This document shows, one piece after another, positions 21,101-33,499 of a stretch of DNA of 64,000 nt. A program made the position numbers and the translations under genes. Position 1 is the stretch's first letter. Every line of letters starts with the position of its first letter. The notes under the pieces were generated by a model. The model did no database searches, was not told the origin of the DNA, and saw only the letters and a program-made list of their open reading frames with translations. Source of the DNA: Anthostomella pinea (lineage: Eukaryota; Ascomycota; Sordariomycetes; Xylariales; Xylariaceae); the NCBI GenBank assembly GCA_963556695.1, contig CAUWAG010000003.1, forward strand, positions 8,184,001-8,248,000, given 5' to 3'.

Positions 21101-22089
21101 ACGTCGTAAAGCCTGTCCAATGCATGACTAAACCTAGGTACGCATCTCATGCCGACACCGACGAGTGCAGTGAGTCCTAGGAGAACTCATCGGAAGGCTG
21201 GCAAGCTTTGGTGTGCAACGCGACACCTGCTGCATGTCTCGTTTGCCCAGGCCAATCACGGAGGCTGTGTGACAGCCAGACCGCCAATATCCTATCGCCT
21301 ATTACACCGTCTGACAAGTAGAGACATGTTTGTGGGTGAGTGAGTTGCCTTAACGCCGTCGGGTGATAAGTGAACGGGGTCGAGCTGAGCGAGAACGAGG
21401 GGGATATGGTAGGGCTGGGATGACAATCCTAATAACAACTCGCGTGTCTTCGCAACGCATCTCATCACAAGATTCCATGAACACTCTTGGTTCATTAAGA
21501 TATCGTCCGAGGTGAGTCCCCCGTACTGTGCAGCCGCCTCGCCGAGAATGGGCCGCATGACCGCTGGTGTTGGAGCGCAACACGTTGGTGCGACAAGTCC
21601 GCTTCCTTCAGCCTCCCCTGTAGGGCCCAACGTGTAGGCAACAACATATTCAAAGTTTCGACAGTACCGGTAGTTGCCTGATCACAACGGAGTCACGACG
21701 GAGTCACGACGGAGTCACAATGGAGTCATGGTGGGCAAAGGAGTTGAGGGAATGTGTCAAACAGTCAAGCCGCATCATCAACATCCTTCTTGCTATCAAC
21801 CGGCCCGTGGTTAAACCTAGGGTTCCCCAAACCTAGACAGAGCTTGTCTGTCCAGATGGGACGGTACCTACCGTATAACATGTAGGCCCAGTTCCTGGTC
21901 AAGGGGGTGTGGGTGTAGAAATCCATCTCAGATCCCAACGTGGCATTCTTGCCTATCCTATCCTCGCTCCTCGCATCTTCGGATTACGGTGTGCTTACTT
22001 TGCATGACCATGCAGAACGCGTGAACCGCTGGGGGGTACTTACTACTAATTAGCCCTGATTACCTACATACGGAGTATCACTTTCCTCT
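18121..22089. other. 4 kb with no recognisable gene
   Basis: Short frames on both strands, none over about 140 codons and none with a domain. Includes the bZIP promoter. There are short direct repeats (a 9 bp GGAGTCTTG unit near 18570, a CCAACTGT unit near 20580) and the 11 bp array at 21683. A non-coding RNA or diverged gene cannot be excluded. Confidence 0.5.
21683..21726. repeat. 11 bp tandem repeat, 4 copies
   Basis: Four units of CAC(A/G)A(C/T)GGAGT lie head to tail. The differences between units are transitions. Confidence 0.85.
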
Positions 22090-23610
22090 TCAGGCCTACC
22101 CATACACTCCCGGACTCCGTCCTGGCCGGGGTGATTTGTACAGTTTGCCCCCTTTCCAGACGCGCGTGATGTGCTTCGGTTCCGTGAGCACGTCGATGTC
22201 ATCCAGAGGGTTTGAGGTGACCGCGATGACATCCCCGTCGTAGCCTGCTTTTAGCTGCCTGCTCAGGGGTGCCTGCTTTCCGTGGGCGACAACTCGCCGT
22301 GCAGGCTTCAGTGCCCTGCAGAGGCGTTAATCCTGCCTCGACGGCGTAGTGCAGCTCCATAGCATTCTTTCAGTGGGAGATACGGCTTTCGGGTTGCTTC
22401 GAAAGCTGTCAGTTCCCAACGCGATTTTGACGCCCAGATGGATTGCTTGTGTCTAGTTGGATCGCCTAAGGGGCACCAGTTTCTCGACCTTCCCCACGAT
22501 CGGCGGTGGGAAGTCGTCGTGGTCGAGCAATAGACTCTCCTGGATACGACGCGTTGCTACCAAGACGGCACCCTTCTCTTCGATCAAGTCGACCACCTCC
22601 TCGTCGAGATAACAGCCATGCTCGATGCTTCCGACGCCAGCTTTGAGAGCCGCCATGATGCCAACCTTGCCGATCGCACGCGCCGCAACAGAGCGCCGAC
22701 TGCGCGCAGCTTCGTCCGCGATTATTTCCAGCTCCTCGTTTGGGAAATGCCTGTCTTCCGGGTCGTCGTTGAGGCTGATAATACCTCCAGAAGAGCACAG
22801 CTTGATGCACTTGGCTCCCCTGCGGACCATGGACCGCACCGCTTCGACGCACTCGTCGACGCCATCGCAAAGATAATGGCTGCCATCACCATGCCCAAAG
22901 TCCTGGACAGCGCTAAGCGGCAGGTCGTGTGTATCTCCTTGGTCGCCGGTAATAGACAAGGCACTTAACGAAGAGTACACGTTCGGCCTAACGATGTAGC
23001 CATTTCGAATACCGGGTTGAAGGTAGCCAGCATACTGAGGGACATGTCAGAAATCGTATACACCTTAGACCAGTGGTGAAGCTCGAATGAGACGGGTTAC
23101 TTACACGGAGGGGTTTTATCACGCTGGTGAAGCCAGCTCTCAACCGTCCTGCGAAGGTCCGTAACCGTGATAGCACCCGCAAGGGCAGCACCAGATAGGA
23201 CGGATGAATGGCTATATGGAGTGGGCCAAGCGAGCCCCTAGCCGCCAAAGTGAGCATGTCAGTCCCATAGCCTAGGCATCAACACGGGGACATGCAACCA
23301 CTCAATAGTGTCATATCCGCGTCCCCGGGGAAAGTCGCCGTAGACGCCAACCCACTGCAACGTTCAATGTCAGCAGCCATCTGTCGAGGTAAACGCAGGA
23401 GATCTACCACTGGGGTGATAATGAGACAAGCAGTATGTGGAAACAGATAACCAGGCAGTAGGCACTGCAGCATGGCACTTTGGACACTGCCCTACGTGGA
23501 TTTTGCCTTCCTCTATCACGATGACGCCTTGCTCGATTGGTTCGCCGCAGCCCGGGATGAGCAGGTCTGTGTGAATTTCGATGTACTTGGACGTATTGTC
23601 CTTCGCCTCA
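22090..23610 (-). pseudogene. amidohydrolase (imidazolonepropionase-like), heavily degraded
   Basis: Metal-dependent hydrolase of the amidohydrolase superfamily, now broken. From the 5' end, pieces are IEIHTDLLIPG (about 23580-23545), a QWVGVYGD piece (about 23350), a GAALAG to TVTDLRRT piece (about 23180-23130), a good core at 22980-22453 (TGDQGDTHDL, GAKCIKLCSSGG, VGSIEHGCYLD), then the metal-ligand motif LGTD (about 22395) and the C-terminal strand (DVIAVTSNPLDDI, VWKGGKLYKSP, about 22230-22135). The pieces fall in different frames with no intron that can join them all, and the histidine metal motif near the N terminus is not recognisable. At least three frame changes make a real pseudogene more likely than sequencing error. 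Confidence 0.8.
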
Positions 23611-24249
23611 GGGCCGGCAGCATGGCATGGGATATGCATGGTGGGTGGCTGACTGACGAGGTCCAACGAATAGAGTCACATATCAATGGATAAGTAACAC
23701 GGCGACGAGCAGTTATCTCGAGGTAGATGCTGCCATCTGCTGGCAGCACAGTCGTTGTAGGTGCGGTAGATAGCCTATTGCGTCTCGAGATCGTGCAAGA
23801 TGGCATGAAGCTGGGACCTTGCCCCTGTTACCCCAAAAGTGACCAACCCTCATCAAGTGATACAGGCGATGAGATGCTCCGATTAGGTAAACACCAAGCA
23901 TATCATTTCGATGACAGTAATGTACTGCTCGTTCTCTAAGAACGCAGTTCAAGTCCTCTTTGGAACCATTCAAATGACGAGGAACGTATGAGTGACGTTA
24001 CCTATCACACGATTTCCTGTATTTGCCTGGGCCCGGTAACAGCGTATATGTGACTAGGTCACAAGCGGACATTTGTGACCACATTAAAGCTCGACCTCAT
24101 CTGGGCTCGCCCTCTCACCACACACTCACGACAAATTACCGGAAACAACAATCTACACCCTTCCCATGCTTGCATAATTCCACAGCGCATCCTGACTGGC
24201 CCAGCCGTTCACGAGCTGTGCTGTGCTACACCAAGACACGTAATACCTC
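23611..24249. other. intergenic, no gene seen
   Basis: No supported frame. It separates the amidohydrolase relic from the dehydratase gene and should contain the latter's promoter. Confidence 0.5.
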
Positions 24250-26000
24250 ATGCACCCACTCGTCCGTTGCGCGCGCGCTGCCAACGCCACCACCGCAGCC
24301 AAGCTCCCACGCTGCTGCACACGCCCAAGCATTGTCACCCGGTCCCACCAACCCCTTTTACATCAGCAGCAGCGGCAGATCCAGCGAAGGACCTTCACAT
24401 TTACGACATCATCGCCCATGGCGTCGCCTTCGACCGCACAAATCAACTTCTCACCCGGCGTCGACGAGACCGCCCTGACGAAGGCCCTGCAACCGCTGCT
24501 GGCATCAGCCGGCGAGGGCGGGCGCTGGGCCGTCGTCCCCGGGGGCGAGGGTCTGGAGAGGAGTTTCAAGTTCAAGACGTTCGCAAAGACGTGGGTGAGT
24601 GAGTTGTCGCGCTGGCATTTCCATTGGTCGTATCGTTCCTTGGTCTGTTCTTGAATGCAACGGCCTGTACATGTACACCATGCTCTATCCGGGTCCATGA
24701 GACGATGGCCCCCTTGAATTCACATTGGAAGGGCTATGATGACTGGTATCGTGGAGTCATGTGCTGCCAGCACACGGCGCGTCTAAGTGGCCAAGCAGCA
24801 GGCAGTCCAGTGATACTGTAACCGTACCAGTCAGCATGATGCGTCGACGTCCCGGGGCGCTGACAGAGGGGCCCCTGGGTCTCCTTCCATCAGTCATTCC
24901 CTCCCTCGAATCCGGGCTGGTCGAGGCCACGGTACGGTACAGCTTTCAATCAGCCAAGGCCCAAATCGGGAAGATGATCGCGTCCGGCCACAGGATGGAC
25001 GATGATGACAGACTACAGTCAGGTTTCGGAGCGCGAAACGGAACCTGCTGACGCTCGCACTCTGGGCTCTCGCTGCCATGTCGACCGACGCAGAGTCTTG
25101 CCAAAAGGGCTGCATTCCGCGTCTAACAGTGTTGCACAAGGCCTGCCTCCTAAAAGGCCCTTCTGCCCTGAAGTCAGACAATGCAGCCATGGAATGAAAG
25201 GACGTCGCGGTATCACTGCCGCAAGCTGCCTGATCACGGAGCAACATGGCCTGTTGAATCATAGTCTCCGGTGTAACATATCACAAGCCTGGTTTTCTTG
25301 TGTCCCTCGAGCTATTTGCTTTTACACGCTCTCGTGACTGAACTTTGACTAAGCAAAGCGGCTCTATAGGACTTCATGACGGCAGTCTCTCTGCAGTGCA
25401 AACTGAAGAACCACCATCCCGAATGGTCTAACGTAAGTTCTGTCTCCGTTTCTGCGGTCACCCCTTTCTCTTTCAACATGCGACATGTCTACGATGGTCA
25501 CCCTAATCCTTACCACCTGACTCCCTTAAATTTCGGGATGTATCGTATATACCCACCCTCCGTAACCCAGACAGCAAGTCGCTGGACTCCGACCACGCGT
25601 CACTGCACCAGCGAACTCAGAGCAGGGCAATAGGAGCAACAACATAGCAGCCGAGCTCCATAGCATGCATGCCTACCTTCCATCAAGCCCACCGTTACCG
25701 GCTAACCTACCAACCAACCTCGCTGACATACCCCAACCCCATCCTGCAACCCGCTGACTCATCCGCTGACCCGCTCCCGCAACACAGGTCTACAACACGA
25801 CCTATATCCGGTGGACGACGCACAGTCCCAAGGGCCTCTCGGCCAAGGACGTCGAGCTGGCGGCGGCCTGCGACGGTCTGGCCAGGGACTTTGGGGAGAT
25901 TGTCGAGGATGAAGAGGATGGCGGGGCCACTCGTGAGTTGAAGCAGGTCGCTGACCGGGTCGTGGCCAATGCTGGGGACTGCTGTGCGCCGAAGAAGTAG
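24250..26000 (+). CDS. pterin-4a-carbinolamine dehydratase
   Basis: Dehydrates 4a-hydroxytetrahydrobiopterin and so recycles pterin cofactor. Exons 24250-24594, 25370-25432 and 25788-26000. The second exon is only 63 bp, and the introns (775 and 355 bp) are long for such a small gene. Family signs are FKTFAKTW, KNHHPEWSNVYNTTYIRWTTHS (the active-site His pair across intron 2) and LSAKDVELAAACD. Two in-frame starts exist. The first (24250) adds 56 residues rich in Arg, Ala and Ser with almost no acids and ending near RRTF, like a mitochondrial presequence; product 206 residues. The second (24418) gives a 150-residue protein of more usual size. A C-terminal acidic patch and CCAPKK end follow the fold. 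Confidence 0.85.
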
Positions 26001-26538
26001 GGGATGCCGAGCTGTGATGTTGGAGGTGTATATTTCCATGTATAATCAACATGGCGACGTTGTATATTCCGCTGAGAGACATTGTATTGTTGCTGGGGGC
26101 AGAACCCATCGTTGGACGGTCAGTCAGCACCAACCCAGCCTTCCGAGGTGAATGAGCACGTGGACTCATACATGGATTCAGATCACTGCTGCACGAAAGG
26201 TTTACTTGGAAGGTAAGATTTCTCCCGCCCCGATGAGGGACTTGGGAGGTTGTAATTATTCTATGGTAGATTTGTCTGGTACTCATTAAAAGGTATATGC
26301 AAGTGGCTGACCCCAATATGTACAGCATTAACGAAGGTCTACACGAACCGTCCAGGGCGATGCATGCATGCACGTATACGTGCTCTTCTCGATTGAACCC
26401 CTTTGGAAGGGGTTCGCACTGCTCCGGGAAGCACGGTATTGCGACTCTTTTGGTCTAAGCCCAAGACCTCGGCCGTGTCCAAAGTCGGCTCGGTCTCGTC
26501 TCTCGCCAGATGTTGCTTTTGCGGAATAGCATAATCCT

Positions 26539-27662
26539 TTATGCTACTTTCTTAGCCTTCATGGCCTTGAGCTTTCTGTCGCGACGGCGCTTAGCAGCCT
26601 CCGGGCCTGACTCCGTGTCCAGCATCAAGTCCCACCATCTGAAGCTCGACGAGTAGTTGCCGATGAAGCGTTCGTGGTGGACGTCATGGTGGTGAGCACC
26701 GGCCCAGAAGGGGAGGAAGTGGTGCAAACTCCAGGGGAAGTCGTACCCACTGTGGGAGTCGATGGCTTGGAAGAGACGCCCGACAATCCACATGTACATG
26801 GTGAAGAGGTGGAGATCACCAGTCAGAGAAACCCATAGTATAGGGGCTCCAACAGTTCCCAAAGCGAGGAGCATGACCTCTATGGGCGAAGCGTACTCGG
26901 CAGCCAGACCGAAGGGTGCAGAGTATGTGTGGTGCAGCTTGTGGATCATCTTGTATAGAGGGCCGTAGTGCAGAGCCCTGTGGAACCAGTAATGCCATGT
27001 ATCCTCCAGAACGAAGAAGACAGCGATATGGAAGGCCATCTTGCCAAGCGAAGGGAACGGAACGTCGTAGGACATGCCGAAGTAGGTGGCGATCGGGTGG
27101 AAGAGCCAGATCTGTGGAAGTTCGACGGTGAAGTGACTCAGGAGTACGAGGCTGGCGCATTCCATCTGTTCCCTGAACGTCGGTATTTTTTGCTGCATAG
27201 ATGTCAGCTATCCTGTGTTCTTCTATCTGATCCTAGCCTCGGCCAACGTACATTCTGAAGCTTATACTTGTTGAAATAGGGGATGCGGTCGATGATCATC
27301 CAGGGAATGGACCGGCCGAAGTAGATAACTTCGTGAATGAGGAAGCTCATGATTCCCGTCGCCAATGTGTCGTTCTGCATCCACAAGTACCAAGCCTGTA
27401 TATTGTTCAGTATTGGATCTTTGGCGCAAGGTTCCCGCGGGGGCGCGAAGGGAGACTAACGGCCCACAGGCGCTCGATAACGTTGAGCTGGACATTCTGC
27501 TTGGTGACCTCGTCGAATACGGTCGAGAAGGTGTCGGGATGGCTGAAAGCACCGAGGATGGTGGAATTCCTGCAAGAGCACTGTCAGTCCTGTATTGACG
27601 CGTGCCTCGGTCGAGGGGCCATGCCAGTGGTTGGCTCAGGGGGCTTTGTACATTGTGGCCAT
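26539..27662 (-). CDS. ERG25: C-4 methylsterol oxidase
   Basis: ER membrane non-heme di-iron enzyme that oxidises the C-4 methyl groups of 4,4-dimethylzymosterol in ergosterol synthesis, acting with Erg26, Erg27 and the scaffold Erg28. Four exons: 27662-27652 (11 bp), 27569-27461, 27395-27252 and 27192-26539; introns 82, 65 and 59 bp; 305 residues, the usual length. The three histidine boxes of the fatty acid hydroxylase superfamily are present: WFHRALH (about residue 159), HKLHH (about 172) and HHHDVHH (about 248). Several hydrophobic helices surround them. The C terminus is Lys/Arg-rich (KAMKAKKVA), consistent with a dilysine-type ER signal. The tiny first exon is supported by phase and by family-like sequence on joining. 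Intact. Confidence 0.93.
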
Positions 27663-28622
27663 GGTGAAAGCAATACGATGCGCGGGCACCGATGATTGTC
27701 CGTCCAGGTATGGGAAGTGAGTGACTTCGTTGATCGTGCACCAGAGGAAAAGGGAGAGCTGTGCCGACACCGTCAGTAAAGGATTGAGGAGTGAAGAGTG
27801 TCAAGGGCGAGGTCGAGATTGGTGGGAGGGCCGCGTTTATTTGATGGCAAGGGAAAAAGTGTAGGCGGCGGCGGAGGGAGGCGATAAAGAGATTATGGCA
27901 CATCATGGATGGGGTTTTGGGATCCCGAACGGCGAATGCCAGGGCCCAGATACCCACCCAAGCACAACTGACCAGTGAGACCAGTGACCAGTGACAGCTG
28001 GCCAGGGACCCCTAATTGCGCAGGTACGACCAATCAGGGGCATGCGGCCACAATGAGCCCACATGGAATTCGCTGTTCCGGTCGGCTGTTCCAGTGTGGG
28101 GAATCACCTAATCGCCCTGACATCTCAGTCGATTGTGAAAGGAACAAGGGTCTGGTCGGTCTGGTGCGGTGCCGCGATCCATTGTGACCGCCACACTTGG
28201 ACACCGCTCTCGTATTCGGGTTGAGCACCTGCGGTCAGGAGGTGTTTCTGATAATTGTTAGTGCATCGAACAATGGCGCATCCATCCACGACTTCACGAC
28301 CTCCTGGTTCGGAAGAATGATACACCTGCCAGTTTGCCAATATCTAGACATTCGTATGACACCTACATCAGATCTATTTGCAATGATTGCCTTGAGTCTG
28401 GCTGTTGCAGCCTCGCTGTGTTTCAATGTTCAAATACTCCTCAGTCTGTGTATGTATGCTACGTTGGTCACCTACTACCTAAGTGTATCGGATATTCAGC
28501 CTGGCTGCGGACACGCCTTTGTGGATACACGACATTCGGAACCATATAATCAGCAGTCCAGTTGTTATTCCAGTCAGTTGTTCTGGGGAGACCGCCTATG
28601 CCGGGGTGCTTATGTGATGTTT
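27663..28622. other. intergenic, no gene seen
   Basis: Promoter of ERG25 and 3' flank of NCA2. A 198-codon plus-strand frame (28197-28793) crosses into the NCA2 end but has no family-like sequence. Confidence 0.5.
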
Positions 28623-30794
28623 CTATTTCAGCCATTCCGAGTAGGCCCATTGTATACCCTGCAAAAGGGTCACCTGCGCCTGAATACCCTTCAGGTTGGC
28701 CAGGCTATCGAGATCTCGCACAAAGTCTCCCTCCAGGGCGGGTGGAAGCCGCAGGTGCGCCAGTTGACGGAGGACTTGGATCTCGCAGACTAAAAGGCCG
28801 TGGTCCTTATATGACAACAGGTTGTTCGGCGACGGTCTTTCCGACGACAAGATACGCTGCATGTTGCGCATGACGCGAATGCTTTTGTACCGATTGCCAT
28901 CAGAGCCTTTCTGCCCCCTTCTCCCAAATGTATCTCGGAGGTACCGTACTGCCCCAAATGACACCAATATGCCGGGTGTAAGTCCCACGAAGCCAAAGAC
29001 GAGCTCTTGACTTTTCAGGAGAGCGTCGATACCGCTCATCGCAACTTCAACGTCAACCTTTGTCTTCTGGATAATTATAAGCAAAGTTCGGACTAGGTCT
29101 CCACGAACGGCTCCACTGAATGGGTGTCGCAGGTTCTTCTCGTACGCGCGGAGGACTGGCGTGACGTCTCCCTCTCGAACCCTGGCTCGAATCTCTGCCA
29201 CCTGTGACTCCGATATTGAAGATGTCCCTAGTGCAGCGTCAGGCTTGTCAAGGGCAAAGTCGATCACCATTCGTTCCAAGCTCTCTTTATCGGCCTTGAG
29301 GCTATCCTGGCTCATAATGGCGATTTCGCTGGATGAATCGTGGCGTATCGTCCCGATGACCTTGCGAACAGGCTCGACGACCCAGTTGAACCAGAAATCA
29401 CGGACCGTTACACCGAAGTCTCGTACCCAATCTAGAATCTCTTGTCTCCTGTTGACGAAGATGCGTAGGATCGTGGTGGATGACAGTAACAGGGCTGTTG
29501 CTGGTAGCCAATACCGGACGAGTCTGGACGGCCGCCCGTTCTCTGCCACAAGTCTTCTCGTCTCCTCGATGTGGTCCGGCAAATGGGATGCAAGCAAGCC
29601 CTGTAGTCGTCTGGCCACAACAGCAGGGCGGGTCGCTTCGTCTTCCTCGGCCTGAATGGATAGTTCCGGGTCCTCCTCCACCCCAGCGAAGACCTTATCT
29701 TCAAAGTCGGGAACTCCGACCTCCAGTGCACGAACATCCTTGAGTACCATATCCATGAGGGCGACACTTCGTTCAACGACGCCTTTCCATTCTTGATTGT
29801 TCGACATGATGATGTCGCTTTTACCATCGTCGCTGCCGTTGCCCCCAAACGCAAGCCCCTCATCAATGAGCACACCAAGGCCGCTCGCGATCATCTCCCG
29901 AAGCTTCTTTAGCTGAGCCTGCTTCTTGCGTGCCTCGGACTGGCAGAGGGCAACTGGGGACATGACTCTTTGCTGAACATCAGCCAGTGACTTCTCTCGT
30001 ATACTCTCGCGGACGATGGCATAGAACCGGCGCCATTGGTGTGACAACCCGGCTTGTAAAGAATTGGTGCTTGCTCCAGCATCCGACCCAGTACTGGTGC
30101 TGCTGCTTGTGTACCGCTGCAGCCGAGCCTTGCTGTCCTGGTAGACATCCGTAGACCAAGTCCATAGTCGAATAGGGAATGTCTGAGCCATGTAGAGACT
30201 GGTATAAGTTGGGGACGACAGTATGTCATCCCAATACCAGATATGGTCACTTATGGGGGTCATCTGGTCTAGTAGCGTGTCCAGAATAATCCCATATACC
30301 CGAACCGTGGCCTTGCTGACCAATAGCCACTCGAGCTCTGCTTCATACTGGTTTGGTGCCACCTGAGACAGCTGTTCTGACGACAGGTTGGACTGGGATA
30401 TCAAAAAGTGAACATGTTGTCGGGAAAGGATGGCCTGTGATCCATTATTTGCTGATAACGCCTTGATGAGCCTCAATAATTCTTTGACACGGGGCGTGTC
30501 CAGGTCTAGGGAAGACTGTAAAGCCAACCCCTGAGGAGCTATCAGGTGGGAAAATGGAATCCGGTCCAGCTGCGTGTCCAACCGCCGTACTTGGCTAAAA
30601 AGCGCATATTAGCTTTAGTAGAAAAGCAGATTTGGTACTTATTCAAGGAGATAATGTCACCCTGAACTGAAATAAGCACATCTTGGGTAATTATGCGATT
30701 TTTGTTCCCTAGCAAACCGCTTGGCCGCACTTGGGTGGTTTGGATTTTGGATGGCAAGAAAACAGGCTAAGACTCACTCGGCCACAACAGACAT
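28623..30794 (-). CDS. NCA2: NCA2-family mitochondrial protein
   Basis: Mitochondrial membrane protein; yeast Nca2 influences expression of the mitochondrially encoded ATP6/ATP8. Two exons, 30794-30778 (17 bp) and 30594-28623, with a 183 bp intron; 662 residues. The join gives MSVVADQVRRLDTQLDR, matching the fungal N terminus, which supports the short first exon. Two hydrophobic helices are visible, one after LVRYWLPATALLL (about residue 380) and one at FVGLTPGILVSFGAVRYLRD (about residue 565). The C-terminal NCA2 signature is strong: CEIQVLRQLAHLRLPPALE, then LDSLANL. Start and end are undisturbed. Confidence 0.9.
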
Positions 30795-32059
30795 CTTGTC
30801 CTGCGGTGGTTGATGATATTCGGAAGTGCTGTCAGTGTTCAGTGTTGGCTGCTGCAATCACATCATCTGGAGCGATATGCCAAAGGGCCTGATCAATCCG
30901 GGCCTATTGACGGAACGATTCGCAGTGGGAATAAGCACTGATTCAGTGGGTTTTCCTGTGCATTCCCCATGGAATAGTCGCTCAGTCCACTGGGTTATGC
31001 AAATTATTATCTCAGCCGCTTGGAGCAAGGCTGAGGGGCGCTGTATCGGGTGCCGACGTGCAGGATTAACCTCCGCAAGAGAGAGGTCTGGTGCATGTGG
31101 TCGGTCGGTCGATGTTTACTTTCAGCGATAAATAGGTAGTGAGGTCACGAGGAAAGAAGCTATGACCTTGTCTGCTGCCAGCTGGGGCTTGCAGCTGCGG
31201 AGCTTCACAGGCTGACAGGTAACTGCCCTGTAGCAGTGTGAAGTAAACTTATTATTATATTAACAATTGATGTAAACCAATTGATTTGTATAAACAGCTG
31301 GCCTAAGCAATCATCCAGGAGTTAATGAGTAATAGGTAGTACCTTAGAACAATCACATGAAAGTGGTGTTTGAACGGCTGCATGTTGTTATTTGGTCTCC
31401 CGTTGCGAGTCAGCAGCAACCGGGCTGAACACAATGCCAAAGACAACCTACCTACTGGAATCTACAGGCGCTATTCTAGTGCATTCAGGCTCCCCCTTGA
31501 GCCCTGTAGTCGCGGGTGCTACAGCAGCAACAGCGCTGGACGATGGTGCTAGAGGTTTAATGTTGAGTGAGGGCTGTACTTTCCACAGCGACCTCGATGC
31601 TCCACGTCCCTTCCCGGTCCAACACCCAGTCACCTGCCCGCGAACACCGGCGATTCTCTTAGTCAAGCTCACCGTTCCCGTCATCGCATTGCTGGCGATA
31701 CCATCTCCCTCGTCCACAGCAAGTGCACGGCTACTGACATCCACCAAAATACTGCGTAGTCGACAGAAGAACGACCGATACTTATCAACATCCCATCTGC
31801 CCGCCCTGTCACCTCGTCATAACTGTCACTCCTGTGCTAGTACGAAGCAAGTTAGGCGATTCTTTACAGACGGCGCCAAGTCTACCGGTTCCAACTCCCA
31901 CCACAACTGACGACGACCACGACGACGACCACGACGACGACACGCCGTTGCCTGTGAATATATAGTCCTGAGATCGCGTCGGCATCCCGTCTCCTCAAGA
32001 GGATCAACCGATCTCACACATATCATTGTGCCGTCCACGACGAGCATCAACCTCTCAAC
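30795..32059. other. intergenic between divergent NCA2 and SEC4
   Basis: About 1.3 kb shared by two divergent housekeeping genes, so likely to contain both promoters. No supported frame. A 12 bp-period GAC/CAC array lies near the SEC4 end. Confidence 0.6.
31909..31942. repeat. 12 bp-period GACGACCAC-type array
   Basis: Three near-perfect 12 bp units in the likely 5' UTR or promoter of the Rab gene, 120-150 bp before its ATG. Confidence 0.8.
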
Positions 32060-32973
32060 ATGTCAGGCAACAGAAACTACGACTTTCTAGTACGTCCTCC
32101 TTGCCTTCCACGTCCACCGACCTCATGTGGGCCCTTTGACTGCTTGCCAGGCAGCCGTGGACATCCCACCGGGACCGCTCTTCTACTCTCCTGTCGAATC
32201 TAATGTCACGATTCTGAATGTATAACTGACCGTGTCTCTACCGGTACAGATCAAGCTACTCCTAATCGGCGACTCGGGCGTTGGCAAATCATGCTGCCTA
32301 CTGCGATTCAGTGAAGACTCCTTCACGCCGTCCTTCATCACCACCATCGGCATCGATTTCAAGATCCGCACGATTGAGCTGGATGGCAAGCGTGTGAAGC
32401 TGCAGATCTGGGACACGGCTGGGCAGGAGCGATTCCGAACTATCACGACGGCTTATTATCGCGGCGCGATGGGCATCCTCTTGGTATACGATGTCACAGA
32501 TCAAAGGTCTTTCGAAAGTAAGGAATCCCCCGGCTGCCTTGATACGTCTTTAAGCCTGGGCAGATGGCGGTTGGCAGGCTTGAGTGAGCTGGGCTATCAC
32601 GAGGGCCTACACTTGTCGTTGCCCTCAGCCCTACCTATACTGATTTGACTGCTTAGACATCCGCACATGGTTCGCAAACGTAGAGCAACATGCCACCGAG
32701 GGCGTCAACAAGATCTTGATCGGCAACAAGTGCGACTGGGAAGAGAAGCGTGTGGTCTCAACAGAACAGGGCGAGGCGCTAGCTCGGGAACTGAACATCC
32801 CGTTCCTCGAAGTCTCCGCAAAGAGCAACATCAACATCGACAAGGCCTTCTATAACCTGGCGGCTGACATCAAGAAGCGTATCATCGACACTTCCAAGAA
32901 TGAGCCTGCGGCATCGTCCGGCGTCAATGTCTCGCAAGGAGAAGGCAGTGGCGGTCTTGGGAAGTGCTGTTAA
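32060..32973 (+). CDS. SEC4: Rab GTPase Sec4/Rab8
   Basis: Post-Golgi Rab that drives secretory vesicle tethering at the hyphal tip through the exocyst. Exons 32060-32089, 32250-32517 and 32657-32973 (introns 160 and 139 bp) give 204 residues. All GTPase boxes are present: GDSGVGKS P-loop, TIGIDFKI switch 1, WDTAGQERF switch 2, GNKCDW and SAKSN. The C terminus is hypervariable and ends in Cys-Cys for double geranylgeranylation. The effector region matches Sec4/Rab8 rather than Ypt1. Intron 1 falls after codon 10, just before the first beta strand. No defects seen. Confidence 0.95.
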
Positions 32974-33499
32974 GGAAGCTGAGTTCAGAGAGCAGGCGAC
33001 CCAATACTGGGTGAGGCGAGCCAAACAATACCTGAGCCGCTGGCTGGAGTCGGTCATGCTGGGCTGGACGACAGGACTTTTGTGTGTTATCAAGCGTGTG
33101 GTACGATAGACCAAGGATATGATTTACGGAGACGCCCAAGGCCCCGCTGTCGACGCTGCGGTATCACTCGGGGGGGGCAGCACTTCATCGCCTTAGGAGT
33201 GAACCACACCGACAGACAGGGAGCAGAAACCGAGGATGCTGCTCCGGCGAGACCGTTCGAAGCACACGGAGGGAAACAAACGCGCGACGCCTCTGTGGGA
33301 AAGAATGGGCACGATTCCTTTGGGCGGAGTTTGGTTGATAGGGAGTCTAATACACCTTTTCCAGTCATCGGGTTTTTCCTCTACTGTCTTAGCAGTTACG
33401 AGAGTCTTGATATCACTGTGCAGCCTTTTGACATGCATGGGGAGTGAGATTGGTATCAGTGTCTGTTTGCACAACTATGGTACACCTTCACTCGTACAC
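32974..33499. other. intergenic, no gene seen
   Basis: Space between the convergent Rab and mitochondrial-protein genes; probably both 3' UTRs. Open frames here have no recognisable content. Confidence 0.5.

Noticed and set aside
28197..28793. 198-codon plus-strand frame
   Set aside because: It overlaps the 3' end of NCA2 on the other strand and has no family-like sequence.
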